From NCBI RefSeq assembly GCF_004167675.1, contig NZ_SEZQ01000007.1: a stretch of 64,000 nt of DNA, one strand, 5' to 3'. Below the pieces are notes generated by a model. That model was given only the letters and a program-made list of their open reading frames with translations, did not search any database and was not told the DNA's origin. Shown here one piece after another: positions 16,321 to 24,987 of this stretch. Every line of letters begins with the position of its first letter. Within the stretch, counting starts at the first letter, position 1. This DNA is from Aliivibrio finisterrensis_A. Its GTDB lineage: Bacteria; Pseudomonadota; Gammaproteobacteria; Enterobacterales; Vibrionaceae. A program made the translations under genes and the position numbers.

Positions 16321-17769
16321 ATGAAGTTTATCGTTAAGCCACACCCAGAAGTTTTTGTAAAAAGTGATTCAGTACGTAAGCGTTTTATTCGTATTCTTGA
16401 AACGAACCTACGCAGCATCATTAAACGCGAAACAAAAGGCGTTGAAGTGATTAACCGTCGTGATTACATTGAAGTTTCAGGTCTTGATGGTACATACCGT
16501 AATGAAGTACTTACGGCTGTTACTCATACTCCAGGTATTCACCATGTGCTAGAAGTTAAGCAGAGTGCTTTTGCGGATATGCACGATATCTATGAACAAT
16601 GTTTAGAGATGAATCGTGAGATCATTGAAGGTAAAACGTTCTGTGTGCGTGCTAAACGCCGTGGCACACATGAATTTACCTCTATTGAATTAGAGCGTTA
16701 TGTTGGTGGCGGTTTAAATCAAGCGGTTGAATCAGCAAAAGTACGATTAAAGAATCCTGAAGTAACGGTTAAGTTTGAAGTTGAGAATGAAAAACTGAAC
16801 TTAGTGATTGCTCGCCATAAAGGTTTAGGCGGCTTCCCTCTTGGTACACAAGAGGATGTATTAAGTTTAATTTCTGGTGGTTTTGACTCGGGTGTTTCAA
16901 GTTACTTACACATCAAACGTGGCTCAAAAGTCCACTACTTATTCTTTAACTTAGGTGGCCCAGCTCACGAGATTGGTGTAAAACAAGTTTCTCATTTCTT
17001 GTGGAAAAAATACGGTTCATCAGCAAAAGTTAAATTTATCTCTGTCGATTTTGATCCAGTGGTTGCTGAGATCTTAGAGAAAATTGATGATGGCCAAATG
17101 GGTGTTATCTTAAAACGTATGTTTATGCGTGCTGGCGGTATGGTCGCTGAGAAATTTGGCATCGAAGGTTTAGTTACTGGTGAAGCATTAGGTCAAGTAT
17201 CTAGTCAAACACTGACTAACTTACGTCATATTGATAACGTAACTGATTCACTGATTCTACGTCCTTTAATTAACTGGGATAAAGAAGACATTATTGATTT
17301 AGCTCGTGAAATAGGCACTGAAGATTTTGCGAAAACAATGCCTGAATACTGTGGTGTAATTTCTAAGAAACCAACAGTAAAAGCAGTGAAAGAGAAATTA
17401 GAGAAAGAAGAAGCGAAGTTTGATTTTTCTGTTCTTGAGCAAGCCGTTTATAACGCGCGCGTAATGGATATTCGTGCGATTGAAACTGAAAGCCAAGAGC
17501 AAGCAACAGAAGTTGAGATGGTATCTGAGCTAGGCTCTGATGTTGTTGTCCTTGATATTCGTAGCGCAGAAGAAGAAGATGAGAAACCTCTAGTACTAGA
17601 TGGTATTGAAATTGCTCATATTCCTTTCTTTAAATTAGCGACTAAGTTTGGTGATTTAGACCAATCTAAAGAGTACTTATTATACTGTGAGCGCGGTGTG
17701 ATGAGTCGTCTTCAAGCTTTATTGTTAATTGAAAATGGCTACAAGAACGTAAAAGTTTATCGTCCATAG
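16321..17769 (+). CDS. thiI: tRNA 4-thiouridine synthase / sulfurtransferase ThiI
   Basis: ThiI adenylates U8 of tRNA and transfers sulfur to make 4-thiouridine; it also passes sulfur to the thiamine thiazole pathway. The 482-residue protein has a THUMP domain (about 60-165), a PP-loop ATP-binding motif LISGGFDSGVSSYL near residue 182, and a C-terminal rhodanese domain (about 400-482) with the active cysteine at residue 456 in LLYCERGVMSR. The rhodanese domain is present only in some families and matches E. coli. It stands alone between two terminators. Confidence 0.97.
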   Translation: MKFIVKPHPEVFVKSDSVRKRFIRILETNLRSIIKRETKGVEVINRRDYIEVSGLDGTYRNEVLTAVTHTPGIHHVLEVKQSAFADMHDIYEQCLEMNREIIEGKTFCVRAKRRGTHEFTSIELERYVGGGLNQAVESAKVRLKNPEVTVKFEVENEKLNLVIARHKGLGGFPLGTQEDVLSLISGGFDSGVSSYLHIKRGSKVHYLFFNLGGPAHEIGVKQVSHFLWKKYGSSAKVKFISVDFDPVVAEILEKIDDGQMGVILKRMFMRAGGMVAEKFGIEGLVTGEALGQVSSQTLTNLRHIDNVTDSLILRPLINWDKEDIIDLAREIGTEDFAKTMPEYCGVISKKPTVKAVKEKLEKEEAKFDFSVLEQAVYNARVMDIRAIETESQEQATEVEMVSELGSDVVVLDIRSAEEEDEKPLVLDGIEIAHIPFFKLATKFGDLDQSKEYLLYCERGVMSRLQALLLIENGYKNVKVYRP

Positions 17770-17791
17770 TGTGTAATTATTATTGATATTG

Positions 17792-17823
17792 AAAAGGGAG
17801 TTGAGTAATCAGCTCCCTTTTTT
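17792..17823. terminator. Bidirectional terminator between thiI and yajL
   Basis: AAAGGGAGTTGA (17793-17804) pairs with TCAGCTCCCTTT (17809-17820), 12 bp with one G-U, flanked by A and T runs. It serves the convergent thiI and yajL genes. Confidence 0.9.
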
Positions 17824-17830
17824 ATTGGTG

Positions 17831-18421
17831 CTAGATTTGATGATAATTTAAGTTTGGTAGAGTTACTAGATCTGCCGCTAATTTTACAGTTAGCTCTTTT
17901 CCACCTAATAATGTTACGATCTCCATAGCAAACTCAAGAGCAGAGCCAGGACCTTGGCTTGTAATTAAATGATTTAATACATCAGTAAAAACACGTTTGA
18001 TTCGACGGTTCTCTTCAGGGATGGCTTCCATAAAGGCTGGGTAACAAGTCATGCGTGCATCTGGATATAAATTATGATGTTGAAGCACGACAGCAGGAGC
18101 AGCACAAATAGCCGCAACCCATTTACCATCGTATTTTTGTTGTTTTAGCATTTCGATCAAAAGAGTGCTGTCTCTGAAATTTTCTGCACCTTTTAGGCCA
18201 CCAGGAAGGACAATACAGTCAAACTCTTCATCAGCGACTTCCACTAATTTCACATCAGCAGTCAGAGTGACACGTTGAGCGGCTTTCATGGTTAATGATC
18301 CATCAAAAGCGGTGCTGGCAATCGTTACATCAAATTTAGCACGTTCTAGAATATCGATAACCGTAATTGCTTCTAGCTCTTCGGTTCCAGGAGCAAGGCA
18401 TACGAGAATTTTTGCGGTCAT
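17831..18421 (-). CDS. yajL: DJ-1/PfpI-family protein deglycase or chaperone YajL
   Basis: YajL belongs to the DJ-1 group of small oxidative-stress proteins, credited with chaperone and protein deglycation activity. The 196-residue protein carries the nucleophile-elbow cysteine at residue 106 (AAICAAP), the LPGG turn (about 72-75) and the early glutamate of the family (GTEELEA, 12-18). It overlaps panE by four bases (ATGA), so panE and yajL are co-transcribed, as in several gammaproteobacteria. Confidence 0.93.
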   Translation of the reverse strand: MTAKILVCLAPGTEELEAITVIDILERAKFDVTIASTAFDGSLTMKAAQRVTLTADVKLVEVADEEFDCIVLPGGLKGAENFRDSTLLIEMLKQQKYDGKWVAAICAAPAVVLQHHNLYPDARMTCYPAFMEAIPEENRRIKRVFTDVLNHLITSQGPGSALEFAMEIVTLLGGKELTVKLAADLVTLPNLNYHQI

Positions 18422-19311
18422 AGGAAGTTCTCTTCTAATTGTTTTATTTGATTATATAACGTTTGGTTGGTTGATGCTGATATTCCATGTTGTTTTGCTT
18501 TTTGTAATAAGAACCCGGTAATAAAATCAATTTCAGTTTTTCGTTGATAAAAGCAATCTCTGTTCATCGATGAGTAGTTTTCAGCGGTTGCTGATATTAC
18601 TTGGTTTACCGTTGAAACTAGCTCTGTTTCTGTCCATTCGACATTTTCTTGTTGTAATACTTGTTGTACTTCACTGCAAATACGAATGACATCTTGATGA
18701 ATATCTGAGTGTGCTAACCCCCCATTTTGACATCGATGAATTGCCGTTAAAGGATTAATCGCACAGTTAATGGCAAGCTTTTTCCATAATGCTATTTCAA
18801 TGTTAGGGTTCCATTCAATACTTGGTAAGCTATGATCTAGTACTTCTTGAAGAAACTGACACTGAGCCCCTGACGCGTTGTACGGACCGATAACAGTATG
18901 GCCCATTCCAGTGTGTTTTACTTTGTGTGAGCTTTCTTTTAATGCGCCATGTGTTGTGGTCGCTTGTAAAATAGGGTGATGGCTAATTTTGTCTTTTATC
19001 GCATCAATTGCTCCCATACCGTTATGCATAAACAGTAAGATGGTGTCTTTTGAGAGTAACGGAAGTAAAGGAAGCAATGCGCTTTCAACTTGCCATGCTT
19101 TTACTGTAATAAAAAGCAGATCACACTGAGAGAGTGATTCTTTATTATTACAAGAAAAAGCGTGTGAGGAATTTTCTTTTGCACTTAAAGAAAGAGGAAG
19201 TTCAGAAGGAATGGAATTTCTTGTCCATAAAGAGACATTGTGTCCTGCTTTTTGAAGGTAGCATGCCCACAAGGAACCTACTGCGCCGGGACCAAGAATA
19301 GTGATATTCAC
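18418..19311 (-). CDS. panE: 2-dehydropantoate 2-reductase
   Basis: PanE reduces ketopantoate to pantoate with NADPH, for coenzyme A synthesis. The start is placed at GTG 19311, which gives the standard N-terminus MNITILGPGAVGSLWACYL with the GxGxxG nucleotide-binding turn at residues 7-12. The frame stays open upstream to 19371, but that stretch has no ATG and runs into the ompK terminator. KAWQ near residue 75, HNGMG, KLAINCAINPLTA with the catalytic lysine, and ENYSSMNRD near the end match the family. It has 297 residues. It overlaps yajL downstream. Confidence 0.94.
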   Translation of the reverse strand: MNITILGPGAVGSLWACYLQKAGHNVSLWTRNSIPSELPLSLSAKENSSHAFSCNNKESLSQCDLLFITVKAWQVESALLPLLPLLSKDTILLFMHNGMGAIDAIKDKISHHPILQATTTHGALKESSHKVKHTGMGHTVIGPYNASGAQCQFLQEVLDHSLPSIEWNPNIEIALWKKLAINCAINPLTAIHRCQNGGLAHSDIHQDVIRICSEVQQVLQQENVEWTETELVSTVNQVISATAENYSSMNRDCFYQRKTEIDFITGFLLQKAKQHGISASTNQTLYNQIKQLEENFL

Positions 19312-19362
19312 AGGTAAATCCAGATAGAAGAAATAATGAGAGAAGTGTAATAGGTTTATTAG

Positions 19363-19391
19363 AAAAAACAAAGACGCTCATGGTGAGCGCC
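19363..19391 (-). terminator. Terminator of ompK
   Basis: Read on the minus strand: GGCGCTCA, loop CCA, TGAGCGTC (one G-U pair), then TTTGTTTTTT. It lies between ompK and the panE start. Confidence 0.85.
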
Positions 19392-19418
19392 TTAGTAAAA
19401 TTAATAATCTAAATTAGA

Positions 19419-20174
19419 TTAGAAGTTGTATTGTAAGCGGTAAATAACAAGATCTTGGTAATCTTTACGGGCAAGTTTATTTACAGTGAAGCGGTAAAGA
19501 ACGCCTGTTGACCAGTTTTTATGGAAGTTCCACATAGCATTCGCACTACCGTTTAGACCCCAATCACCGCCTTGCTGCTCTGCATATGCATCCATACGGC
19601 CAAACTCATATTCACCCCAAGTAGAGAAGGTAAAGTTTTGACCCATTAAGTCAGTATTGTAGAAACCAACCCAACCAGCCATACCACCATTATTGCCTCG
19701 GATCTCTGCATCAGCATTAATTTGATGAGTACCGATGAATGGAGTGAATGCCCAACCATCACCTTTTAAGCCAGTATAGCCTAGACCTAGAACTCGGTTT
19801 TGCTCATGAGCTCCAAATTCATCAAAATCAGTATTATATACTTGAGCATATAAGCTTATACCTGACTCTGTAAGGTTGTAGTGAATAGTACCCTTTGCGG
19901 AAGCACCACGCTTATCTTGAGCACGGTCAACACCTTCGTAGTCATAGAAACCGTAGATTTGTCCCCAATCAAATGCCGCACCGCCTTCAATACCAATAAC
20001 AGCTTGGTTACGTCCTGAAATATCGTTACCGTTGTTATCAGCATCGTTACCAAAACCATGGTCCCAAACTTGATAGTCAGTATACATACTACCGAAACCA
20101 TATAGGTATTCAGCTTGAGCTGGGATAGCAACAGTGGTAGCAAGAACAGATAGAGCTAAAAGGGATTTACGCAT
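19419..20174 (-). CDS. ompK: Outer-membrane channel OmpK (Tsx family)
   Basis: OmpK is a 12-strand beta-barrel of the nucleoside-specific Tsx channel family and is known in other vibrios as the receptor of phage KVP40. The start at ATG 20174 gives a clean signal peptide (MRKSLLALSVLATTVAIPAQA, 21 residues, shown only as its ends MRKSLL and IPAQA) followed by EYLYGFGSMYTDYQVWDHG. The mature part alternates polar and aromatic residues and ends in YNF, the aromatic C-terminal signature of barrel proteins. The whole precursor has 251 residues. A CRP-like site lies 171 bases upstream. A longer frame to 20246 has no support. Confidence 0.92.
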   Translation of the reverse strand: MRKSLLALSVLATTVAIPAQAEYLYGFGSMYTDYQVWDHGFGNDADNNGNDISGRNQAVIGIEGGAAFDWGQIYGFYDYEGVDRAQDKRGASAKGTIHYNLTESGISLYAQVYNTDFDEFGAHEQNRVLGLGYTGLKGDGWAFTPFIGTHQINADAEIRGNNGGMAGWVGFYNTDLMGQNFTFSTWGEYEFGRMDAYAEQQGGDWGLNGSANAMWNFHKNWSTGVLYRFTVNKLARKDYQDLVIYRLQYNF

Positions 20175-20344
20175 AATGGCATCTCTATAGTTAGTATTAC
20201 TAGAATAATAGGTCAGTAGGTTGAGTACTGTTTTTAAGATGCGCACATGATATCGATAAAGTTCACTTTTTTAAATGCAATCAATGTAACTCTAATGTTG
20301 TATGTAGATCTTGATCGTGTTTATAAATTCGACTTTGACATTAA

Positions 20345-20360
20345 GGTGATCTATATCACT
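20345..20360 (-). promoter_or_regulatory. Probable CRP (cAMP receptor protein) site upstream of ompK
   Basis: GGTGA-TCTATA-TCACT matches TGTGA-N6-TCACA at four of five positions in each half and is nearly palindromic. It is in the ampG-ompK gap. Tsx-type genes are classic CRP targets in E. coli, which supports the reading; the distance to the unknown start site is not fixed. Confidence 0.6.
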
Positions 20361-20397
20361 TAGTTGACATTGTTCTGACAAATAATTGTGAACACAA

Positions 20398-20427
20398 ACA
20401 AAAAAGCCTCCGAGATATAGAGGCTTT
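20398..20427 (-). terminator. Terminator of ampG
   Basis: On the minus strand AAAGCCTC, a 9-base loop, GAGGCTTT, then TTTT. It sits about 30 bases after the ampG stop. Confidence 0.85.
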
Positions 20428-20457
20428 GATAGTGGATATGTTATCTAAATTGAGCGT

Positions 20458-21801
20458 TTAAGAACCTTGAGCTTTATCAAGTAGGGCTTTGAAATGCCCT
20501 TTAAGCATAAGCAGCATAACTAAGCTTGGGATCACCATTACAGCTGTCAATATAAAGAATAATGGCCAACTATTTAAGTAGTCAGCTAATTCTCCACTGA
20601 ATGACGCTAAGGTAGTTCGACCTAAATTACCCAATGAAGCAAGTAGAGCGTATTGGGTTGCAGAGAACGCTTCACCAGTTAATATCGTTAAGAAGGAAAC
20701 AAAGGCAACCGTAGAGAATGCCGTTGTAAAGTTATCAACGATAATTGTAGCCAAGAATAGATGTTCATTAGGGCCTACATTAGCAATGAGGGCAAACATT
20801 AAATTACTTGCTGCCATTGCAATACCGCCGATCATTAATCCTTTAATTACGCCAAATCGAACGTTGATCAAACTGCCTAATAGGGTAAAGAAGACGGTAG
20901 CCCCCCAACCAATTAATTTTGAGTAATAACCAATTTGTTCATTACTGAATCCAATTTCTTTGTAGAAGGTAATCGACATTCTGCCTAAAAAGGCTTCTCC
21001 AATTTTAAAAAGAAAAACAAACAATAATAGAGTACAAGCTGTTTTTACGCCATTACGATTAAAGAAATCATAGAACGGTTCAATAACGGTTACCGTAAAC
21101 CAAGCTGCGACTTTAGAACCCACGAGTTTATTATGGCGTTCTTCTGCTTCATGTTGCAGTTCATCACGTTTAGTTTTTGGCTCGCCAACAAGTAAAGTAA
21201 ATACCATCAATAACCCGACGATCCCAGCCATTCCATAATAAACACCATTCCAACCTATGCTATCCGCATTAACAAACGCTAAATAACCTGGAAGTGAATA
21301 ACCTGTCCACCAACCAATGACGGCCATTGCAGAGGCTTGTGGCATCTTGGTCGATTCTGATTTAGGGAAGGTATCGATACGGAAAGCGTCAATAGCAACA
21401 TCTTGAGTAGCAGAGGCGGTTGCAATTGCCAAAGCAAACATTGAGGCCAGCATTAAATTATTTGATGGATCTAGGCCTGCAATTTGTAAGGTACAAAATA
21501 GTACGATAGCTTGGCAAAGAAAAATCCAACTACGGCGTTGCCCTAGTTTATTACCGATAAAAGGAAGCTTTACACGGTCAACTAAAGGTGCCCACATAAA
21601 GTTTATTGCATAAACAGCAAAGACTGAACCAAAATAGCCAATAGCGGCACGAGTAAGTCCGGCGTCTTTTAACCAACCCGACATGTTTGAGCCAATTAAT
21701 ACCCAAGGAAAACCGCTAGAGCAGCCAAGCATGAAAACCCAAAGTAGGCGTTTATCCATGTAGCTTTTAATCGCTGATTTCCATTGCATGGATTGAGACA
21801 T
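20458..21801 (-). CDS. ampG: Muropeptide permease AmpG
   Basis: AmpG imports GlcNAc-anhydroMurNAc peptides released during cell wall turnover, feeding recycling and beta-lactamase induction in some species. The 447-residue protein is a major facilitator with about 12-14 membrane segments. The N-terminal pattern LLWVFMLGCSSGFPWVLIGS and the following SGWLKDAGLTRAAIG and FMWAPLVDR are characteristic of the family, as is TQDVAIDAFRID near residue 133. It has its own terminator and is separated from the ppiA-yajG pair by another. Confidence 0.94.
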   Translation of the reverse strand: MSQSMQWKSAIKSYMDKRLLWVFMLGCSSGFPWVLIGSNMSGWLKDAGLTRAAIGYFGSVFAVYAINFMWAPLVDRVKLPFIGNKLGQRRSWIFLCQAIVLFCTLQIAGLDPSNNLMLASMFALAIATASATQDVAIDAFRIDTFPKSESTKMPQASAMAVIGWWTGYSLPGYLAFVNADSIGWNGVYYGMAGIVGLLMVFTLLVGEPKTKRDELQHEAEERHNKLVGSKVAAWFTVTVIEPFYDFFNRNGVKTACTLLLFVFLFKIGEAFLGRMSITFYKEIGFSNEQIGYYSKLIGWGATVFFTLLGSLINVRFGVIKGLMIGGIAMAASNLMFALIANVGPNEHLFLATIIVDNFTTAFSTVAFVSFLTILTGEAFSATQYALLASLGNLGRTTLASFSGELADYLNSWPLFFILTAVMVIPSLVMLLMLKGHFKALLDKAQGS

Positions 21802-21832
21802 GAAACGCTCCTTGTTTTTATATTTATATGAG

Positions 21833-21861
21833 AAAAAACAAAGCAGCTCGTAAGCTGCTTT
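21833..21861 (-). terminator. Terminator after ppiA
   Basis: On the minus strand AAAGCAGCT, loop TACG, AGCTGCTTT, then GTTTTTT. It closes the yajG-ppiA unit. Confidence 0.88.
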
Positions 21862-21891
21862 GATAATGAAACAGAATCAATAATAACTAAA

Positions 21892-22452
21892 TTACTTAAT
21901 TAATGTTGCTTTAGTTATGATAATTGGCTCAACTGGGATATCACGCATACCATTAGGCAATGCCTTTGTTGGTTTTGTTGCCATTTCTTGAATTACTTCA
22001 AAACCTTGCGTTACTTTACCAAATACAGCATAACCCGGTGGACGTTGGTTTGCGTTTAAAAAACCATTGTTATTTAGATTAATATAGAATTGGCGAGTTG
22101 CAGAGTCTGGGTTATTGGTACGAGCCATTGCAATAGTTGCAGTATCGTTACTTAACCCGTTATTGCCTTCATTTTTAATTGGACCGTAACTTGCTTTTTT
22201 TAGCATGTCTTTATCAAAACCACCGCCTTGAGCCATAAACCCTGGTATCACGCGGTGAAATTGAGTACCGACATAGCTGCCATCTTCAACATAACGAAGA
22301 AAGTTAGCCACAGAAATAGGGGCTTTTTCTGAATTCAGCTCTACAGTGAAACTGCCTAACGTAGTATCAAACTTCACTGATTCAGCAAGTGCAGCTTGAC
22401 TCGTCATAAGAGCAGCGACAATGACAGCTGCTTTTGAAATCATTTTAACCAT
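21892..22452 (-). CDS. ppiA: Periplasmic peptidyl-prolyl cis-trans isomerase (cyclophilin type)
   Basis: A cyclophilin that isomerises proline peptide bonds of exported proteins. A signal peptide with AxA cleavage (SQAALAES near residue 23) puts it in the periplasm, unlike cytoplasmic PpiB. The catalytic core is visible: FHRVIPGFMAQGGG around residue 60, ATRQFYINL near 120, and GYAVFGKV near 142. It has 186 residues. Its ATG overlaps the stop of yajG (TAATG), so the two are translationally coupled. An internal ATG three codons in (MISKA) is an alternative start. Confidence 0.94.
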   Translation of the reverse strand: MVKMISKAAVIVAALMTSQAALAESVKFDTTLGSFTVELNSEKAPISVANFLRYVEDGSYVGTQFHRVIPGFMAQGGGFDKDMLKKASYGPIKNEGNNGLSNDTATIAMARTNNPDSATRQFYINLNNNGFLNANQRPPGYAVFGKVTQGFEVIQEMATKPTKALPNGMRDIPVEPIIITKATLIK

Positions 22453-23021
22453 TAAAAGTTACCTTTGATATAAGTTTGTAGTTCTTCGTCAACGGCAATT
22501 TTGTCTAATACTGCATTCAGAAGATCATTTAATACTTGCTCGATATCTTGGTTATCTGCACTCATAGAGCCTGATTTTTCAGAAACGCCGTTGTAGGTTT
22601 TTACAAACTTTCCTCTTGGTGTTTCTGCTGTGATTTGAAGCTTTACTTGTGTCTTCATTTCATTGCTCATTAATGAGTGTTGAACACTAACTAATGCTTC
22701 AATGATGTCTAGACGTAACGTGTTATCGCTATCAACAGTAACGATAAATCCCTGATTTTTTAATTGAGTAGAGAGAGCATCTTCAAGCGTAACTCGTAGG
22801 TTTTGTTTTGCATGAATTGGCTGAACATTTTGGCGTCCATTATCAATCACTGCAACGTATTGCGCAGTACGTAAATCACTACTATCCAGAGTTAATTTTA
22901 TATTTTCAACGATCTGGTGTGCATTGCTTGATGCAACTGGTTTTATATCCAATTGAGGATCTGAAGGAGCAGAACATGCAGCTAAAAATAGAGCAGAAAG
23001 GGCAATAATGGCCTTTTTCAT
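22452..23021 (-). CDS. yajG: YajG-family lipoprotein
   Basis: An outer-membrane-type lipoprotein of unknown function. The signal peptide ends in the lipobox LAAC (cysteine 16), followed by Ser-Ala, so Lol sorting to the outer membrane is expected. The mature part is one YajG domain with mixed alpha/beta character and no catalytic motif. In E. coli yajG neighbours ampG, and here it precedes ppiA and ampG, so the local order is conserved. It has 189 residues. Confidence 0.88.
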   Translation of the reverse strand: MKKAIIALSALFLAACSAPSDPQLDIKPVASSNAHQIVENIKLTLDSSDLRTAQYVAVIDNGRQNVQPIHAKQNLRVTLEDALSTQLKNQGFIVTVDSDNTLRLDIIEALVSVQHSLMSNEMKTQVKLQITAETPRGKFVKTYNGVSEKSGSMSADNQDIEQVLNDLLNAVLDKIAVDEELQTYIKGNF

Positions 23022-23036
23022 TGGAATATCCTTTTT

Positions 23037-24185
23037 TTATTTTGATTTTTCAGCTTTAACGGCTTCTAAAATAACGAATTTTGAATTACTAGCAATAGTG
23101 GTGACGTTGTCTTCACCGAATAATCGACATAATTTATCATCATAATCAAGATGACGGTTTCCAATAACTAATAATTTTCCTTCTTTGCATAAGATGTGCT
23201 TAGCATCACAGAACATTTGCCATGCAATATGATCAGTAATCGCTTGGCCTTGATGGAATGGAGGGTTACATAAAACTAGGTAGCTACTGTGTTTTTTAAA
23301 TCCATCCAAACAGTTATTAGCAATAAATTGGAATTGACGCTCTTTGCCTAAGTTTACTTCTAAGTTGCGACGAGCAGATTCAACAGCCATAAAGCTCTCA
23401 TCAACACAGGTAATACGAGCTTCTGGGTTTAGTTGAGCTGCTTTAACACTAAGAACGCCATTACCACAACCCAAATCAATAATATGACGTAACTCAGGAT
23501 CAACCGGGATATGCTCAAGCATAAAACGAGCACCTTGATCTAAACGCTCTCCAGAATACACATTTGGGTAGTTTAATAGATCAATATCTTCATTATCTAC
23601 ACTCCAGCATACCGCTTCTGCAATGGTTGCAGGGTTAGTTGCATTTGCATTTGAAAATACTAGACGGTGCTTCTTCCAAGCTAAAGAGGTTTTTGTATCA
23701 CCCAAGAAATCTTCAAATAACTCAAGAGTTGAATTGTGGATTTCCTTTGCTTTATTTACAGCGATAATAGGGCAATCAGCACTCATAGATTGGCGAAGTT
23801 GCTGAAGTTGCCAAGTTAACATGCGATTATTTTTTGGAATTTGCATGAGAACAAGATCAAAGCCTTGAGGCATTTCTTCTGTTGATGTGATTAGCTGTAC
23901 ACGATTACATTGGTTGCGTTGTAGATTTTTTAAGGTACCACGCTGAGAAACAAAAGAGTCAGTCATCATGGTTACGTTATGTTTTTCAGAGAACCAACAA
24001 GATAAAGCACCAAAGTTATCGTTTAAGATGAGAATGTTTTTTCCCTCTTCTAACTTTAATTCTTCCTCAACATGCTTAATTAGGTATTCATCACCAGCAT
24101 CCCATGCTTGCAGTAATTCTTGAGCACGTTTAGGGTAACGTTGTAAATTTAGGCTTCGGTCAAGTAGACACAGTTCTGTTTTCAT
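23037..24185 (-). CDS. rlmG: 23S rRNA (guanine-N2)-methyltransferase RlmG
   Basis: RlmG methylates N2 of G1835 of 23S rRNA using S-adenosylmethionine. The 382-residue protein has two Rossmann-like halves. The N-terminal half is degenerate (ILILNDNFGALSCW near residue 50). The C-terminal half has the SAM motif IIDLGCGNGVLSVKAA around 235 and the catalytic NPPFHQG motif around 306. It resembles RsmC in layout but is closer to RlmG in LTWQLQQLR, HNSTLELFEDFLG and the C-terminal HLDYDDKL. It is a single gene, divergent from bolA. Confidence 0.9.
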   Translation of the reverse strand: MKTELCLLDRSLNLQRYPKRAQELLQAWDAGDEYLIKHVEEELKLEEGKNILILNDNFGALSCWFSEKHNVTMMTDSFVSQRGTLKNLQRNQCNRVQLITSTEEMPQGFDLVLMQIPKNNRMLTWQLQQLRQSMSADCPIIAVNKAKEIHNSTLELFEDFLGDTKTSLAWKKHRLVFSNANATNPATIAEAVCWSVDNEDIDLLNYPNVYSGERLDQGARFMLEHIPVDPELRHIIDLGCGNGVLSVKAAQLNPEARITCVDESFMAVESARRNLEVNLGKERQFQFIANNCLDGFKKHSSYLVLCNPPFHQGQAITDHIAWQMFCDAKHILCKEGKLLVIGNRHLDYDDKLCRLFGEDNVTTIASNSKFVILEAVKAEKSK

Positions 24186-24280
24186 AATGATTCAATCTTC
24201 AAATAGGGAAGGCTTCTAGCTATTGTCGCAAATGGTGTATAAAGTGGAAACAGAAGAATTCAAATAAAGAAAGGAATTGT

Positions 24281-24595
24281 ATGATTCAGCATCAAATTGA
24301 ACAAAAATTACGCTCAGAACTCTCTCCTTCTTACCTAAAAGTCTTAAATGAGAGCTTTATGCACAATGTACCAGAGGGATCTGAAAGCCATTTTAAAGTC
24401 ATTGCAGTAAGTGAGGAATTCGATGGTAAGCGATTATTAGTACGTCATCGTATGATTAATACCATTTTGGCTGATGAGCTTGCAAACCATATCCATGCAT
24501 TAGCAATTCACACTTATACAGAAGCTGAGTGGGAAGTACTAGATAATGAGCGAGTGCCTACATCTCCTAATTGCATGGGTGGTGGCAAAGGTTAA
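24281..24595 (+). CDS. bolA: BolA-family protein
   Basis: BolA proteins partner with monothiol glutaredoxins in iron-sulfur handling and affect cell shape and stress responses. The 104-residue protein shows SHFKVIAVSEEFDGKRLLVRHRMIN across residues 32-56 (class-II KH-like fold, with the conserved FxG-K-xxRHR pattern) and HALAIHTYTEAEW near the C-terminus. AAGGAAT precedes the ATG at a good distance. No clear terminator follows. The 392-base gap to nqrA (24596-24987) holds no ORF and only the nqr promoter candidate. Confidence 0.94.
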   Translation: MIQHQIEQKLRSELSPSYLKVLNESFMHNVPEGSESHFKVIAVSEEFDGKRLLVRHRMINTILADELANHIHALAIHTYTEAEWEVLDNERVPTSPNCMGGGKG

Positions 24596-24826
24596 ATTTG
24601 AAAATGAAATGTTTATTTTTTAACATAAAATAAATACATCATGATGCAGTATGTTAAAAAGTGGCTATTTATCGAAATGGATACTACTTAGGTGGTGTTT
24701 TTTGATTTTGAACAAGAATTGTGCACTTGGTCTAAAATACGCAACATATTTCAATGACTTTTAACAATGAATAGCAAAAAATAGTAGGAATCTGGAGATT
24801 GAACATGGCATTTTCACCATAAAAAA

Positions 24827-24835
24827 TGATAGAAT
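24827..24835 (+). promoter_or_regulatory. Candidate extended -10 promoter for the nqr operon
   Basis: TGATAGAAT (TGN plus TAGAAT) about 150 bases before nqrA, followed by CTTCGGCC. No good -35 is visible. It resembles the candidate in front of ribH (TGATAGAATTC). The rest of the bolA-nqrA gap is AT-rich with no other structure seen. Confidence 0.4.
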
Positions 24836-24987
24836 CTTCGGCCTTAAAACAGCTTTTTCGTATTTATGTAAAAAGCATATTACTAAAATGTTACGTGCTG
24901 TAGTTTTCGAATTAACAGTATTAAACCTATTAGTAATGTCGTGTCTTATATAGAATCTTTTTTCCCATAAAATTAGTGCAAGTGCGT

